A stretch of 64,000 bases of DNA from Taudactylus pleione (lineage: Eukaryota > Chordata > Amphibia > Anura > Myobatrachidae). Under the pieces are notes generated by a model that saw only the letters and a program-made list of their open reading frames with translations, searched no databases and was not told the DNA's origin. Below are positions 23,590 to 34,717 of the stretch, piece by piece. The position numbers and the translations under genes are program-made. The number at the start of each line of letters is the position of its first letter. The stretch's first letter is position 1. The stretch lies in assembly GCA_031769625.1 (NCBI GenBank), contig JAUIMM010000535.1, positions 310,001 through 374,000 of the forward strand, given 5' to 3'.

Positions 23590-23779
23590 TGTGTTTTTAC
23601 CCTGTTATAATGCCATCAGTCTTGACTGGTAAAGCCTGATGCTTCAGTTGAAATATCAGGGGGTTACAGCATAACTATGTATGTGATAATGGAAGATACC
23701 TTAACCTAAGAGGCTTGTAAAGGCAAGGTAAAGCTTTTATTTTTGTAGTTATGTTAACCAGGGAGGAACCAATTAGAAT

Positions 23780-24110
23780 GATATGAGGGTATATTAAGCA
23801 GGCATGTCCACCATGGGTACACACCTTAAAAAATGCTTTTTGATAGCTGAAACACATCGGTGGTGATACCAGATGGACTGCTGCCCATGCGAATACAGAG
23901 GTGGGATTATTGGCACACTTAACCAGTGGTACCCCAGTTTCCTAAAACCTGGAAGGTAACTGGCAACACCACACATGCAAACTTGGGTGTGTGTAATTGA
24001 CAGCCCCCTGAATCTGGTATACTGCCTTGTCTGTCATACATTATGGTGAAATTTTAATGGAAATGTTTTAAAAATTTTAATAAACAGTACTTCACTATAT
24101 GCACTCTTTC
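23780..24110 (+). mobile_element. Probable PLE terminal fragment
   Basis: At 23824-23853 CCTTAAAAAATGC, a short GCT/AGC stem and GAAAC followed by ACATCGG resemble the hammerhead-like cores of the other PLE termini here. ATTTTAATAAACAG near 24080 resembles a PLE 3' tail. No coding part is attached. Confidence 0.4.
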
Positions 24111-25850
24111 TCTCTTTATATGTTCATATGCGCAGAGGAGAACTAACTATAATACTGTTGAGTACCCAAGAATTGCTTAATTCTAGAGGGGGGAGAAAAG
24201 ACAGTACCCAAACCATGAAACGGATATATAGTTGTGGAGTAGAAGTGGACTATAAGACAATTTTTAAGGATAACTCCATTTCAGAGTCCATAATACCCTG
24301 GAGAGTGCGCACAATCACAAGTACTGTATTTTGCATTTGACATATCAGGGAGACCTCAAGGTTTCTGACCACTCAATTTTATCACTATCAGTCTAGGCTT
24401 AAAAAACATGCCTCTCAGAAACAACTCTAGGGCGATTTTGCAGAAATTTGGAAAATCTGATGGATCATACACTCTGAATGGGAAAAGTTTGGGCCTGCTT
24501 TTTTGTTTAAAAATGTTTACTTTACTGTGGTATATAGTGAATTTTGGGCTTAGTAAATCAGCAACATGCAAAACAATTTGGAAAACATCTTAACCCCACT
24601 GGATTTTCTGAAACCACTGCTTAGTAAATTTCCCCCTTAGGGGGATATCTGTGGTTGTGCTGTTGATAAGGTGACTGAGCCTGGAGGCAGCATTTATAAA
24701 GGCCTACATAAATCAAAAATTGTGGTAGGAAAGGTCAGTTGGAAGCGAGTTACAGTAAAACTTAGGTATCACTTAGTGTACAAGCTAAGACCTTGGTGTC
24801 ATTGTTTTCCAGAAAGAGGTATATTTTGGACATATGTATTTGATTAATGACTGAATGTGAATTTGGCAGGAAAGGTAAAGACATAGAGTACCCTCCGGGC
24901 ACAACATGATGGTAAGCAGGTGTAATAAATGTGTTTGTGTGCATAGTAATGGGAATTTTCTAAACATGGGGTACATAAAACAGGGAAAATTAAATCAGTT
25001 CAATACTCTGTCATATTCCCAGCATCTCCAGAATGATACATTTAGCAGAGAATAGATGCGCAAAGATAATACATATCTATATTCATGTACACAAGTGAAC
25101 ATTTTAGGTTGCTGTCTGCATGTTGTTTAGGGACATAACTATTTTTTCTGATATTACTTTCCTAATAACTTTGTTATTTTAAGTAGCTAATGAGTAAGGG
25201 AGAAGTTATTGTTTCTACAACTAACCAGATAAATACATTTAATTGTCTCATAGCAGAGAGCAGACACCATGGAGTAAAAGTGGGAAACTATAAAATAAAT
25301 TCAAAGAATTTTGAACCTTTTTATTAGGCCAAACCTCCCGCTGAAAAAAGCAATGTTAAGTGTAAATGGAGTGTAGAATATATTTAACAGCTGCAAGCAT
25401 TGTGCTAAACTGCGTGCTGGGATCATAGTTGTGGAAGCATCCCATTGCCAAATACATTAATGTATTTCCATTAGTTTGATAGCAGGAGGTACCATACAAC
25501 ATCAAGTTTTGTTTTATACCAATGGCTAAAACCTCTGTGAACTGTGCAGCCACATAAAAATGACAGCTATTTTGACATTTGCATACTTTGCAAGGTAGAA
25601 ATAGAAAAAAGCCTGTATTTTTCAAATCAATGATCACAGCTCAAATGAATAAATGAATGTAGCTGTTTTCTGACTGCATATTTCATATGGTGATCATACA
25701 GCAATTAATCAATACATTTTAGGTTTAAATAATATATGCTAAATTATGTTAAAATGTAGCATTTGCAACACAAGAAAGGAGGGTAATCCCACATCAGCAC
25801 ACACAATAAGTAAATACACAATTCAATTGCTTAACAAATGTAATTCTTTC
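24111..25850. other. Non-coding stretch, nothing firm
   Basis: TTAGTAAATTTCCCCCTTA near 24625-24643 resembles a MITE end, but its partner was not found. The short frames here have no family resemblance. Confidence 0.35.
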
Positions 25851-27860
25851 TCTTACAATTTTAAGATACACATTGCTTTAAGATAAAATAAAGAAAGATT
25901 CATTATTGTAATAAATATAAAAATATAAAGCAAATTGTAGAGGGCATCTTGTGACCAGGTCAGATACATATGAAGGAGAGTTGGTGAGGGCTTTGAAGTT
26001 GAGGGATAGAAACAAAGGCAGATGTCTTTGTGAAATGGAGACATAGTAATATTGTCAAATGAGGGATAGACTAGAGGAGATGATTTTACACTGGGAGGGG
26101 GGAAGATGATGAGCTTAAGTTTGCACATTTAGGTGGACAGAAAAAAGAAGCAATTAGACATATAGGATAAGAGAAGAAAGGTCAGAGGGGAAACAGATTT
26201 GTGTGTTATTAGCTTAGAGGGGATATTGGAGATTCAAAGAGATAGTATGAGTTCACAGATTGTAGATTTAAAAAAGGAGAAAAACAAAGGTCCAGAATGA
26301 GCCTTGAAGAATATGGACAGATAAAAGATGTGGAGGAGATGATGTGTTATTAGCAGAGACAATGAATGTGCATTCTGAATGGTAGGAGGAGAACTAGGAG
26401 AGAACATTTATGTGAAGCCATGATAATGAAGATTGTTGAGGAGAAGATGGTGATCAACTTTATCAAAAGTGGTGAAAGGCCAAGGAGGATGTGTTTTTAG
26501 AGTTGACTTTTTGACTTATTAATGAATAGATCATAAAGGGGGAACAGTCTCTTTGTAGTTTAAGGGGTAAGAAGATAAGATAAGTTGGGTCAGACACTTG
26601 TAAACAAACTAGCCAGATAATCTGGATGCAAAGGAGAATAGAGATATGGGGTGACATCTGAATATATAGGATAAAGAGTTGGTTTCTTGAGGATAGGAGA
26701 GATGACTACATGTTTAAAGATGGTAGGTAAGGTTAAATAAATACAGGTGGTTCCTGCGCACTGAGCTTATCAATCAATAGTGAGCTCCTTACAGTAATAG
26801 GCTACCCTCTGCCTATCAATTAGGATCAATATATAAAATAGGAGTATGTAGCACTCAACTTCTTGATAAGTGAGTAGAGGAGAAGGTGGCTGTGTGCTGA
26901 TGGATCTGTCAAGAGATTTACATGTTACTGTCATCTATCTGACAATAATTGACAACAACAAGGTGGTGGAGTGAAGAGAAGTATGGTGTGGATGAGGACA
27001 AGGAGAGGGTTCATGTTGGGATGACCCTGAAGAAATAACCAGGAGACAGTAGATAGTCTACACCACCACTATGTCAAATTGTATCAACTTTGATTTTGAA
27101 GGAGGTGGCAATGTCTTAATCAGTGTACAAAGAATAGGAGTGTGGTAAAAATGGGCAAGAAGTGATTTTACAGTGACAAATAGGCAACAAGAGTCTATAA
27201 TTTGGGTAGATATTAGGTATCTGCTTAGAATACTGGATAAAATGGTTATGAAGGAAGTTAGTATTGGAGCAAGATTTTTTTTCTCTTTGCACTTGAAGGA
27301 CTTTTGCAGATAGCAGGTCTGGTTTAAGTGCCAGAGTTGGGGTTTGCAACTTCATAGACAATGCATGGTGACTGGAGTTGCCTAATCTAGGCGTGCAAGT
27401 GAGTGTAGCATTTTAGAGTAAGACAGCAGCATTATCCAATGTTGTACAAATAAAAAAGAGGGGAGTGCCTAGAGAGAATAGGATCTGGTCAAGGCAATTT
27501 AGGTGTTTCTTTAATCTCCATGGAGTTGAGTGCAGGTGGGACTACAGGAGCCGAGATAAGGTAGGAGTTAAGGAGGTTGTCACTGAGAGTGACTGCAGGA
27601 GTAAGTAACTATCAGTAGTTTAGAGTCAGCAGTGTCTGTAGGGATGTCTGTGGTGTTTCTAAATACAGTAGCCTAGAACAAGAATGGAAGCTCATTGGAA
27701 AGTGTATAAAAAAAATCTGGTTTTGAAGTTGTTGAGGTATTACTAAAAACTAGGCTTGAGAGAAGATAGATGATGGCAACATGGATAAAAGAGACATATG
27801 GTGTAGACTTCAACAAAGGAGACGGAGGGAGCAAGTGTGATGACATTGATGGTACAACCA
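25851..27860. other. Purine-rich plus strand, unidentified dispersed repeat likely
   Basis: About 2 kb with a strongly A/G-biased plus strand (many GAGGA, AAGAAG and GGAGA words) and no coding frame. Text such as GATGGTGATCAACTTTATC and CCAAGGAGGATG near 26445-26490 is reminiscent of old interspersed repeats in other vertebrates. I cannot name a family. Confidence 0.35.
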
Positions 27861-28006
27861 GGTTACAGTAAGAAGTCTGCTATACTACCTTGTCTGTCAC
27901 TCACACAGACCCACAAATACATTAACTAAACAGCCTACATTAGTTATACAGCCTACACTAAACTTATAGTGTATACAGTTATACTGGATACTTGGGTGCT
28001 GATTTA

Positions 28007-28193
28007 GGGCCTCATTTATCAATGAGTGATATTCTTGTTATCACTTGTTACTAATCTTAAATGGTGTTCCAGCCAATCAGCTCCTAACTGTAATTTTTCA
28101 AACACATGACAGTTAGAAGCTGATTGGTTGGAGCACCATTTAAGATTAGTAATGAGTGATACCAAGAATATCATTAGTTCGTAAATGAGGCCC
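28007..28193. mobile_element. Palindromic MITE, 187 bp
   Basis: GGGCCTCATTTA (28007) and TAAATGAGGCCC (to about 28193) are terminal inverted repeats. Most of the interior is self-complementary, for example AATCTTAAATGGTG/CACCATTTAAGATT and CCAATCAGCT/AGCTGATTGG. Flanks are TTA on the left and ATA on the right, compatible with a mutated 3-bp duplication. Confidence 0.82.
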
Positions 28194-28755
28194 ATAAATT
28201 GAAAGTAAAACTGTTTGCATAAGATGTGCACTTCCGTTCTGTGTATCTGCACCCGACATACATCCACATTCATCCATATGCATACTTTGCTTCATGTTGA
28301 CTTCTGTCCCCTTAAACCTGGAGAGGCAAGAACAGGGGTTGTCAAACATTGGTTTAGTACAGAAATGGTGTGTTTACATAATTGCAACAGAAATGTATGC
28401 ACCCCTAAATACTCATTTTCTTAGATGTATCTCTTGTGGGTACTTACAGTAACGGCTGGTGCAATGATACGCAAAGATGATGATGACTATTAGCTGCACT
28501 ATCCAGCAATTCCTGATGGGATGATTGGACCTCTACCCTATAGTGCTTTATTCATTAGCATTGAGGCTATATTATATCAATTGGAGGCACCTATTGTTCA
28601 CTTATTAAGATTTTTTCCAGTTTAACTACTGCATTGAAGAGGATTACAAATTCATGTTTAAAAGGTCAATAACATATGTGAACGTGTTTGTATTTATTTA
28701 ACTACATTGCACTTTTATATGGAAAATGCAATTTGACATATATCAATTACTGTCA

Positions 28756-28881
28756 AGTAGGCAACCTATGGCACTCCAGCTGCTGTGGAACTACACATCC
28801 CAGCATGTCCTGACAGCAAAACTGTAGCATGGCATGCAGAGGTGTGTAGTTGCACAGCAGAGTGCCACAGGTTGCCTATCC
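28756..28881. mobile_element. Short palindromic MITE
   Basis: TAGGCAACC...GGTTGCCTA ends enclose inverted GGCACTCCAGCTGCTGTG/CACAGCAGAGTGCC and the AACTACACATCCCAGCATG word common in vertebrate MITEs. No flanking duplication was found. Confidence 0.75.
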
Positions 28882-29639
28882 CTTATTGAGACAATATTCT
28901 TTCTTATGTATTTGTATATTTGTGTTAAGTTCTCAGTACTCTATTGGAGAAAGACAACATAAACTACATATGTCAAGTTCTGCAGGGAAAAGGAAAATGT
29001 AAATGTAGAAACAAGTACATTAAAGAATACCCCTCTGCAATGCAAGTGATGGAGATCATTTACCAAGTACACTAGAAGAGTTCTATAGCCTTGATTTTGC
29101 AAAACACCTACTGTACACTCTACTCTCATGAGATGACTCTAAAAACTAAAAGTGGGCTTAGGTTTACAGGGAGCTGGGAAAACATGAAATGTACAGTACA
29201 CTGTGCAAGACATAAACATCATATCAAAGTCCAACTTTTAACTCTATTAGAACCACACCTTTAAATTATATGTACATTCTCTCCTAAAGTACTGTTCTAA
29301 TGTGCCACTTGTATATCTATGTGCGGCTTAGTCTCTCAATCAGCATGCATAGCGCCACGATGCAGTGGCAGCAGCTTTTTTCCCCACCAAGTTCCATTTA
29401 CAGTCTCAGTCACACACAAATATACAAGTATCATCTATCAAATGAATCAGCACAATCTCCTGGTGTGCCCTAGTCACACTGCTTTACGACTTACGCTAGC
29501 AGAGCTGTACGAGACCTGATGGTTCAATCATACCAGGCATATTGCGCTGTAAGGCATACTGAGGCTAGATGAGGAAGGATCTGTAACTTCAATTAATAAA
29601 AATAGTGGTAACAGAATCTTCTTCTGGCTCACAAAGAGA
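28882..29639. other. Spacer, nothing recognised
   Basis: No gene, repeat or strong structure seen. Confidence 0.4.
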
Positions 29640-30420
29640 TAAAACAGTACAGGCTAACTTGGCAAAGGCAAATCATTTTGCTACATTCAAAGACAGCATC
29701 GCATTGCATGGGTTCTGGGCAATTAGCAGTAACATGTTCTGGCATACAGTACCACATCCAAAACATTTAAGCACATCAATTTCAAGTCTTTTGTGTAGTG
29801 GGGACCTCGCTGGTCCCAATAGTCAGTCTCCTTTCTCCACAGAACAGATTTACCAGAAGTCACTGGAGTGCTGTTGCATATCTAGGGGATGCTCTGGTGC
29901 AGTCAGTTGTTTCTCTGCCACCAGATACTTCTCCACCATTTCTGCCAACTATTTGTCAGTTGGATAAAGTGTTGCAGTTGAGAGCAGTAAGGCTTGTCCA
30001 TGGAGTAAACCCAGCGGTGTACTAGTTGAGCTCAGACCAACAGCATAATTTTCAGGTTAATCAGGAGATCAGTTTTTAGCTTTTCATAGTCCCTAGCATC
30101 TGCAGGGCTAAAATCAAAGCTTTTTAAGGTTCTCCAGTAATAAAAGGTGACAACAGGCTGGCCCACTGTTCTTTAGGCTAACTCTCATGCTTGGCGGTTC
30201 TCTCAAAGTTGTCCAGCCTCCAGGTTATCAGCCATAGTCATTTTTGAGGAAAGTAACTAGCTCGTATGGAACTGGAGTTTATCACTGAGCTGGAGGACAC
30301 ATTTGTAGCCACCACTGTCAGCTGCTGTACCACCTCAGCCAAGATTTCACATTGTTCCTAGATGGCTTCCTGAAAGTTTTCATTAGCATTAGCCAGGTTA
30401 ATATTGGCCTGGGAAAAGAA
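29640..30420 (-). pseudogene. Gmr1-like Ty3/gypsy gag relic (SCAN-type capsid)
   Basis: Minus-strand pieces in order read as follows. An N-terminal helix (NANENFQEAI, EQCEILAEVVQQL) is followed by FERTAKHES then EQWASLLSPF near 30200-30130. Next is SPADARDYEKLKTDLL near 30110-30065, then HRWVYSMDKPYCSQLQHFIQLTNSW near 30020-29945. After a shift comes MVEKYLVAEKQLTAPE near 29942-29895. This order is that of the capsid of Gmr1-like gypsy elements, from which vertebrate SCAN domains derive. A damaged CCHC knuckle (CFGCG, then EHVTANC) lies near 29768-29716. At least five stops or shifts are present. No pol follows, because the sequence changes character below 29640. SCAN/Gmr1 kinship is inferred from motif order. 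Confidence 0.62.
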
Positions 30421-31995
30421 ATTGCAGATGCACTATGCTGTCATTACTGTTCAAATGTAAATGTATTTTGTAATTAAATATAATTTCAATGGTAGTTAGC
30501 ATATCAGTGGCTAATGATATGGGCCTGCCAACCAGCATTCAGGTCACCTCATTGAGCAGGTCCATAACAGTCTGGGGTACACATCTGGGGCTCAGGGCAC
30601 CCCAAAAGACAGCCCAGCCAAAGAGCACCCCAGGGCATTACATGAAAAGAGTGACAGTGAAGTGTTATAAAGTATCAGGTGTGTGAAGGTAGCTACTAAG
30701 TGTTGGAAATAGTAAAAAAGGTAAAAAATATATGTGGAACAATACATGAATAATAAACATACATAAAAAGTGACTATGTATTAAGTAGTGATGCCCTGAA
30801 GAGGCCCAGCCAGAACAGCTCTGGGGGGCCCACACCCAAATGCTCACTCCAAATAAACTGACACTATATAAATATAAATAGGACTTACTTTGGATTATGC
30901 CTGTTACCTGGTGCAGTCAAATGCTAGGTCCCTGCTTAAAAACATATATAGGGAGGTGGGGCAGGGGTGCCAATCTAGACTGAAGTAATCTCAGACCTCA
31001 GATGTGTACTTAAACACACAATATAGAGTATGGGGAGGGGCTCTAGACTGTACACCCTAATAGTAATGAAAGGTGCTATAATGCTGAGATTAAATTAATA
31101 TACACAGGAAAAGAAATTGCAGATGCACTATCATTACTGTTCAAATTTAAATGTATTTTGTAATGAAATATAATTTTAGAGGTAGTTAGCATATCAGTGG
31201 CCAATGATACAGGCTTGCCCATCAGTGTCCAGGTCACCTAGGTCCCTAAAACTCTGGGGTTCACATCTGGGTCACAGGGCACCCCAAAAGACAGCCCAGC
31301 CAAAGACCTCCCCGGGGCATCACATGAAATAAAGAGTGACAGTGAAGTGTTATAAAGTATCTGGTGTGTGAAGGTAGCTAATAAGTGTTGGAAATAATAA
31401 TAAAGGTAAAAAATGTATGCGACAAAACACATGAATAATAAACAAATATAATAAGTGATATAAAAAGTGACTATTTGTATTCAGTGGTGATGCCCTGTAG
31501 AGGCCCAGCCAGAACAGCTCAGGGGGGCCCATGCCCAAATGCTCACAACAAAAATAAACTTACACTATATAAATATAAATAGGACTTACTTTGGATTATG
31601 CCTGTTACCTGGTGCAGTCAAATCCTAGGTTCTCACATACAGTATATAGGGAAGTGGGGCAGGGGTGGCAATCTAGACTGACGTAATCTCAGACTTCAGA
31701 TGTGTGTTTATATACACATAATATAGAGTATGGGGAGGGGCTCTAGACTGCACACCCTAATAGTAATGAAAGGTGCTATAATGCTAAGATTTTAAATTAA
31801 TATACACAGGAAAGAAATTGCAGATGCACTATGCGATCATTACTGTTCACATTTAAATGTATTTTGTAATTAAATATCATTTCAGAGATAGTTAGCATAT
31901 CAGTTGCAAATGATATGGGCCTGCCCACCAGCATCCAGGTCATTTCATCGAGCAGGTCCCTAACACTCTGGGGTTCACATCTGGGGCCTGGGCCA
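30413..31995. repeat. Long-period tandem repeat, 695-701 bp, 2.3 copies
   Basis: Unit starts GAAAAGAAATTGCAGATGCACTA recur at about 30413, 31108 and 31809; the third unit stops near 31995. Units share CAGGGCACCCCAAAAGACAG, the GAAGTGTTATAAAGTATC stretch and GGGGAGGGGCTCTAGACTG. Divergence is visible but modest. The array abuts the gag relic on the side where that element's 5' leader would be, so it may be a duplicated leader; this is inference. Confidence 0.88.
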
Positions 31996-32629
31996 ACTGT
32001 CAGATCAGGTCCTAGATTTATTATCAGATTTTACTGGCAACTTTGTAGCTGATTTTATGCAGAACATGTTTTAACACTGTTTTTCCCCCAAAAAAGTCAG
32101 GCCCTTTTAACTGTAACAGTTTCCACAACCGTGCATACCAAACACCATTTAGAGTTGCCTTTGTTTGTGTGGCACTGCCAGCAACTCCCAGCATTTGTTC
32201 TCAAGGCTGCTTCTTCTGCTCTTCTCAATATGTGCAGATCAGATCCTTGCATTCTTCATCACGTTTTATCAGGATTAGGGGGACAGGTACAATCTCCTGG
32301 GGTAGACGGTAGTGAACAGCAGTCAAGAGATGACACAAGTCCAAAGTTTCAGGTACAACTCACCTCAGTCACGTTTATTAAGCTGAGAAATAAAATAAAA
32401 CTTCAAAATAAACATATTGCCTATCCGGCACTAACTAAACACAAATCTTTCCTGACTGAAAACTACAAAAATATTGGAAGTATCAGCAAGAATAGCTCAC
32501 TTGTACCCAGTAGCAGGTTTTCTTGCACAAAGACTCTGCAGTCCCTTTCCATAGGCTGTGAGATAATGGGTGATCAGCCTGACAGTTTTCAACATACTCA
32601 CACAGATGCAAGTACAAATCAGCCTACTC
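31996..32629. other. Possible LTR of the minus-strand gag relic
   Basis: This segment lies where a 5' LTR of the minus-strand Gmr1-like relic would be. It contains a 184-codon plus-strand frame that I do not believe is a gene. No LTR ends or duplicate copy were found, so this is only a positional guess. Confidence 0.25.
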
Positions 32630-32632
32630 TTA

Positions 32633-33000
32633 AGGTGGTTACACACCTAACAGATATATCTGCAGATGGAGTGATCTGCAGATGATGGTTGTTCATACAC
32701 ACTGAACAACCATCATCTGTCATCTGGCTGTGGGTACCTCTGGCATGGGGTGCGTTGCGCCCCCTCCCCGTGGCCTCTGCAGCAATTGTATGGGCGGTGG
32801 GCTGACTGCCCAAACAGACAGCACGATGCCCCAATATATATTCAGATATATTGGCCATCAGCTGTGCAGCACAGCCAACGTGATATGTCTGTGAACAATG
32901 TAGTTCACAGACATATTCCTAGTACACACTTGCCGATGCACACAAAATATATTGGCCAATCAATTAATCAGCCAATATATTTACCATTGTGTACCCAGCA
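32633..33000. mobile_element. MITE, 368 bp, TTA duplication
   Basis: The imperfect terminal inverted repeats AGGTGGTTACACAC and TGCTGGGTACACAA (as complement of the right end) are flanked by TTA on both sides (32630-32632 and 33001-33003). The interior has strong hairpins, for example GATGATGGTTGTTCA/TGAACAACCATCATC near 32680-32717 and TGTCTGTGAAC/GTTCACAGACA near 32886-32911. Confidence 0.8.
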
Positions 33001-33184
33001 TTAGACTAGAAGCCCTAGAAACCCAAAACTGGCCCAAAGGAAGGAGCCAACCCTCACTCTCCATCCATAAACCCATGAACCCTTAACAGTCTTTTACTAA
33101 AGCCCAAAAGCTCTTAGAAAGCTGTTTAAACAACTACAAACAACTACAAACATTTAACTGGGTTTTTTAAAACATATGTCAGAA

Positions 33185-33218
33185 ATGTATTATCGATTCA
33201 TGAACCAAAACCCTACTG

Positions 33219-33280
<62 letters not shown>

Positions 33281-33715
33281 GGTGAGTGCAGAGCTTCTGT
33301 GATTTCTATTTAAACAATGTGGTCACATACCATGTAGCACCCCAAATCTAGGAATGGTAAGTGCCAAGGATTAGTGTTTTTTGTTTATTTTGATTATTTT
33401 TTTTAATTAAACTTTTTGTGATCACATCTTCTCATGCACCCCTTTTAACCTGTTTAATCTAACTTGTGTCAGCTGTTTTCCTAGGTGCTTTGCAACAGGT
33501 GACTGTCTCACATTTAAAAGCAAAGTTGCTGTGGGCTTTAAACCTTGATAGCATACCCTGAGTTTAACACTAATGTGATAGCTATTCTGAGCAATAGAGT
33601 AGGGACTTACAGTAAAGTGGGGTCCTGTGATGAGGGCTGCAAGGTTAAATGCATTGATCAATTTATGGACCAAAACTCCACTGATTATTATGTTTATTAT
33701 TATTATTGTTAGTTA
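33185..33715. repeat. Direct repeat pair around an ATT microsatellite
   Basis: The segment near 33190-33222 (ATTCATGAACCAAAACCCTACTG followed by TTATTATT) is repeated at about 33655-33700 (AATTTATGGACCAAAACTCCACTG followed by ATTATTATG). The two lie about 465 bp apart and each borders an ATT-type tract. The bases between show no gene. Confidence 0.6.
33219..33281. repeat. (ATT)n microsatellite
   Basis: About 20 uninterrupted TTA/ATT units. Confidence 0.95.
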
Positions 33716-33718
33716 TTA

Positions 33719-33745
33719 TATATATATATAGAGAGAGAGAGAGAG
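33719..33745. repeat. (TA)n(GA)n microsatellite
   Basis: Six TA units followed by about seven GA units, immediately outside the left PLE of the head-to-head pair. Confidence 0.9.
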
Positions 33746-33897
33746 CAGCAAATAGACTGGCACTCGTTGCTACTGAATAAGGTAGAGTTAATAAAGAAGC
33801 GGGTGCCTTCAGTAGAAACACTGATGCATAAACAAATAAGACTGCGGCACTCCAAACGTTATTGTAGAAATATTATGAATTTGGCCTATAGCTGCCG

Positions 33898-33930
33898 ACG
33901 TTTCAGAGCCTGAGCTCTTTTTTCAAGGCA
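33898..33930 (-). ncRNA. Hammerhead-like core, PLE B minus copy
   Basis: On the minus strand CTTGAAAAA is followed by AGAGC/GCTCT (stem II, loop TCAG) and GAAAC, then GTCGGC. The GAAA box and stem II are intact; the first box is degenerate. Confidence 0.5.
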
Positions 33931-34717
33931 GCCAAATACATCGATGGCAACAATAGAAAAAACATTAAACAGAATAACATAAACTTATTACCTTAAATAG
34001 GTGCTGTAGGTTCACGTGTCTGTGTCAGACCGGGTAGCGCGCATCCATGTCCGGATCGGGGTCCCGTCAGGATGACATCATCCCACCGCGACATGGTTAC
34101 CTGGCAACCGGAGGTGGAGCCAGGTAGCGTCTACCCGGTCTGTAAATAGAGCGCAGTTAAGATATATCATACCAACAAAACATATCATATACATACAAAG
34201 AAATGTAAATGTACATGGTGGCAAACTACAAACAGCGCTGTAGCTGTGTAATAAAGTCTCACTGAATATTAGAGTGCCGGCTATATGTACTAAAGGTCAG
34301 ATCATGGAAATGCTGAATATGTGCAAATACACTACATCAAGAGCAGTACACTACAGACTGTTCATATAAAAGGATAAATGTAATAATGATAACCATCGCC
34401 ACATAAGGAGTATGTACATATAGTGTAGCCACTCTTATATAAAGAAGAGTGCAGGCTGTGCTCACTAGTACATAAATACCCAATAAATGATGAAGTTGAA
34501 TATATGTAAAATAATTGCAAAAAAGGAACACTGAATCACACTTCATTGTTAAAAACAACATATAGTAATCCAAGGTAACATCTGTACTGTCAGTCTATAA
34601 TAATGAGGTATCACAATCCCAAAAGGCTAAGTATAGTAACTATTGTCTGTAGCTATGATCCCATCAGTCAAAGACTAGTGATGTATAGCTCAAGTGAGGA
34701 TATGGCAAAGATGTTGT

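Noticed and set aside
25853..27361. Minus-strand frames in the purine-rich tract
   Set aside because: Strong strand composition bias opens frames; no family resemblance.
32131..32685. 184-codon plus-strand frame
   Set aside because: It runs into a MITE at its 3' end, has no domain or repeat pattern, and lies where a retroelement LTR is likely.
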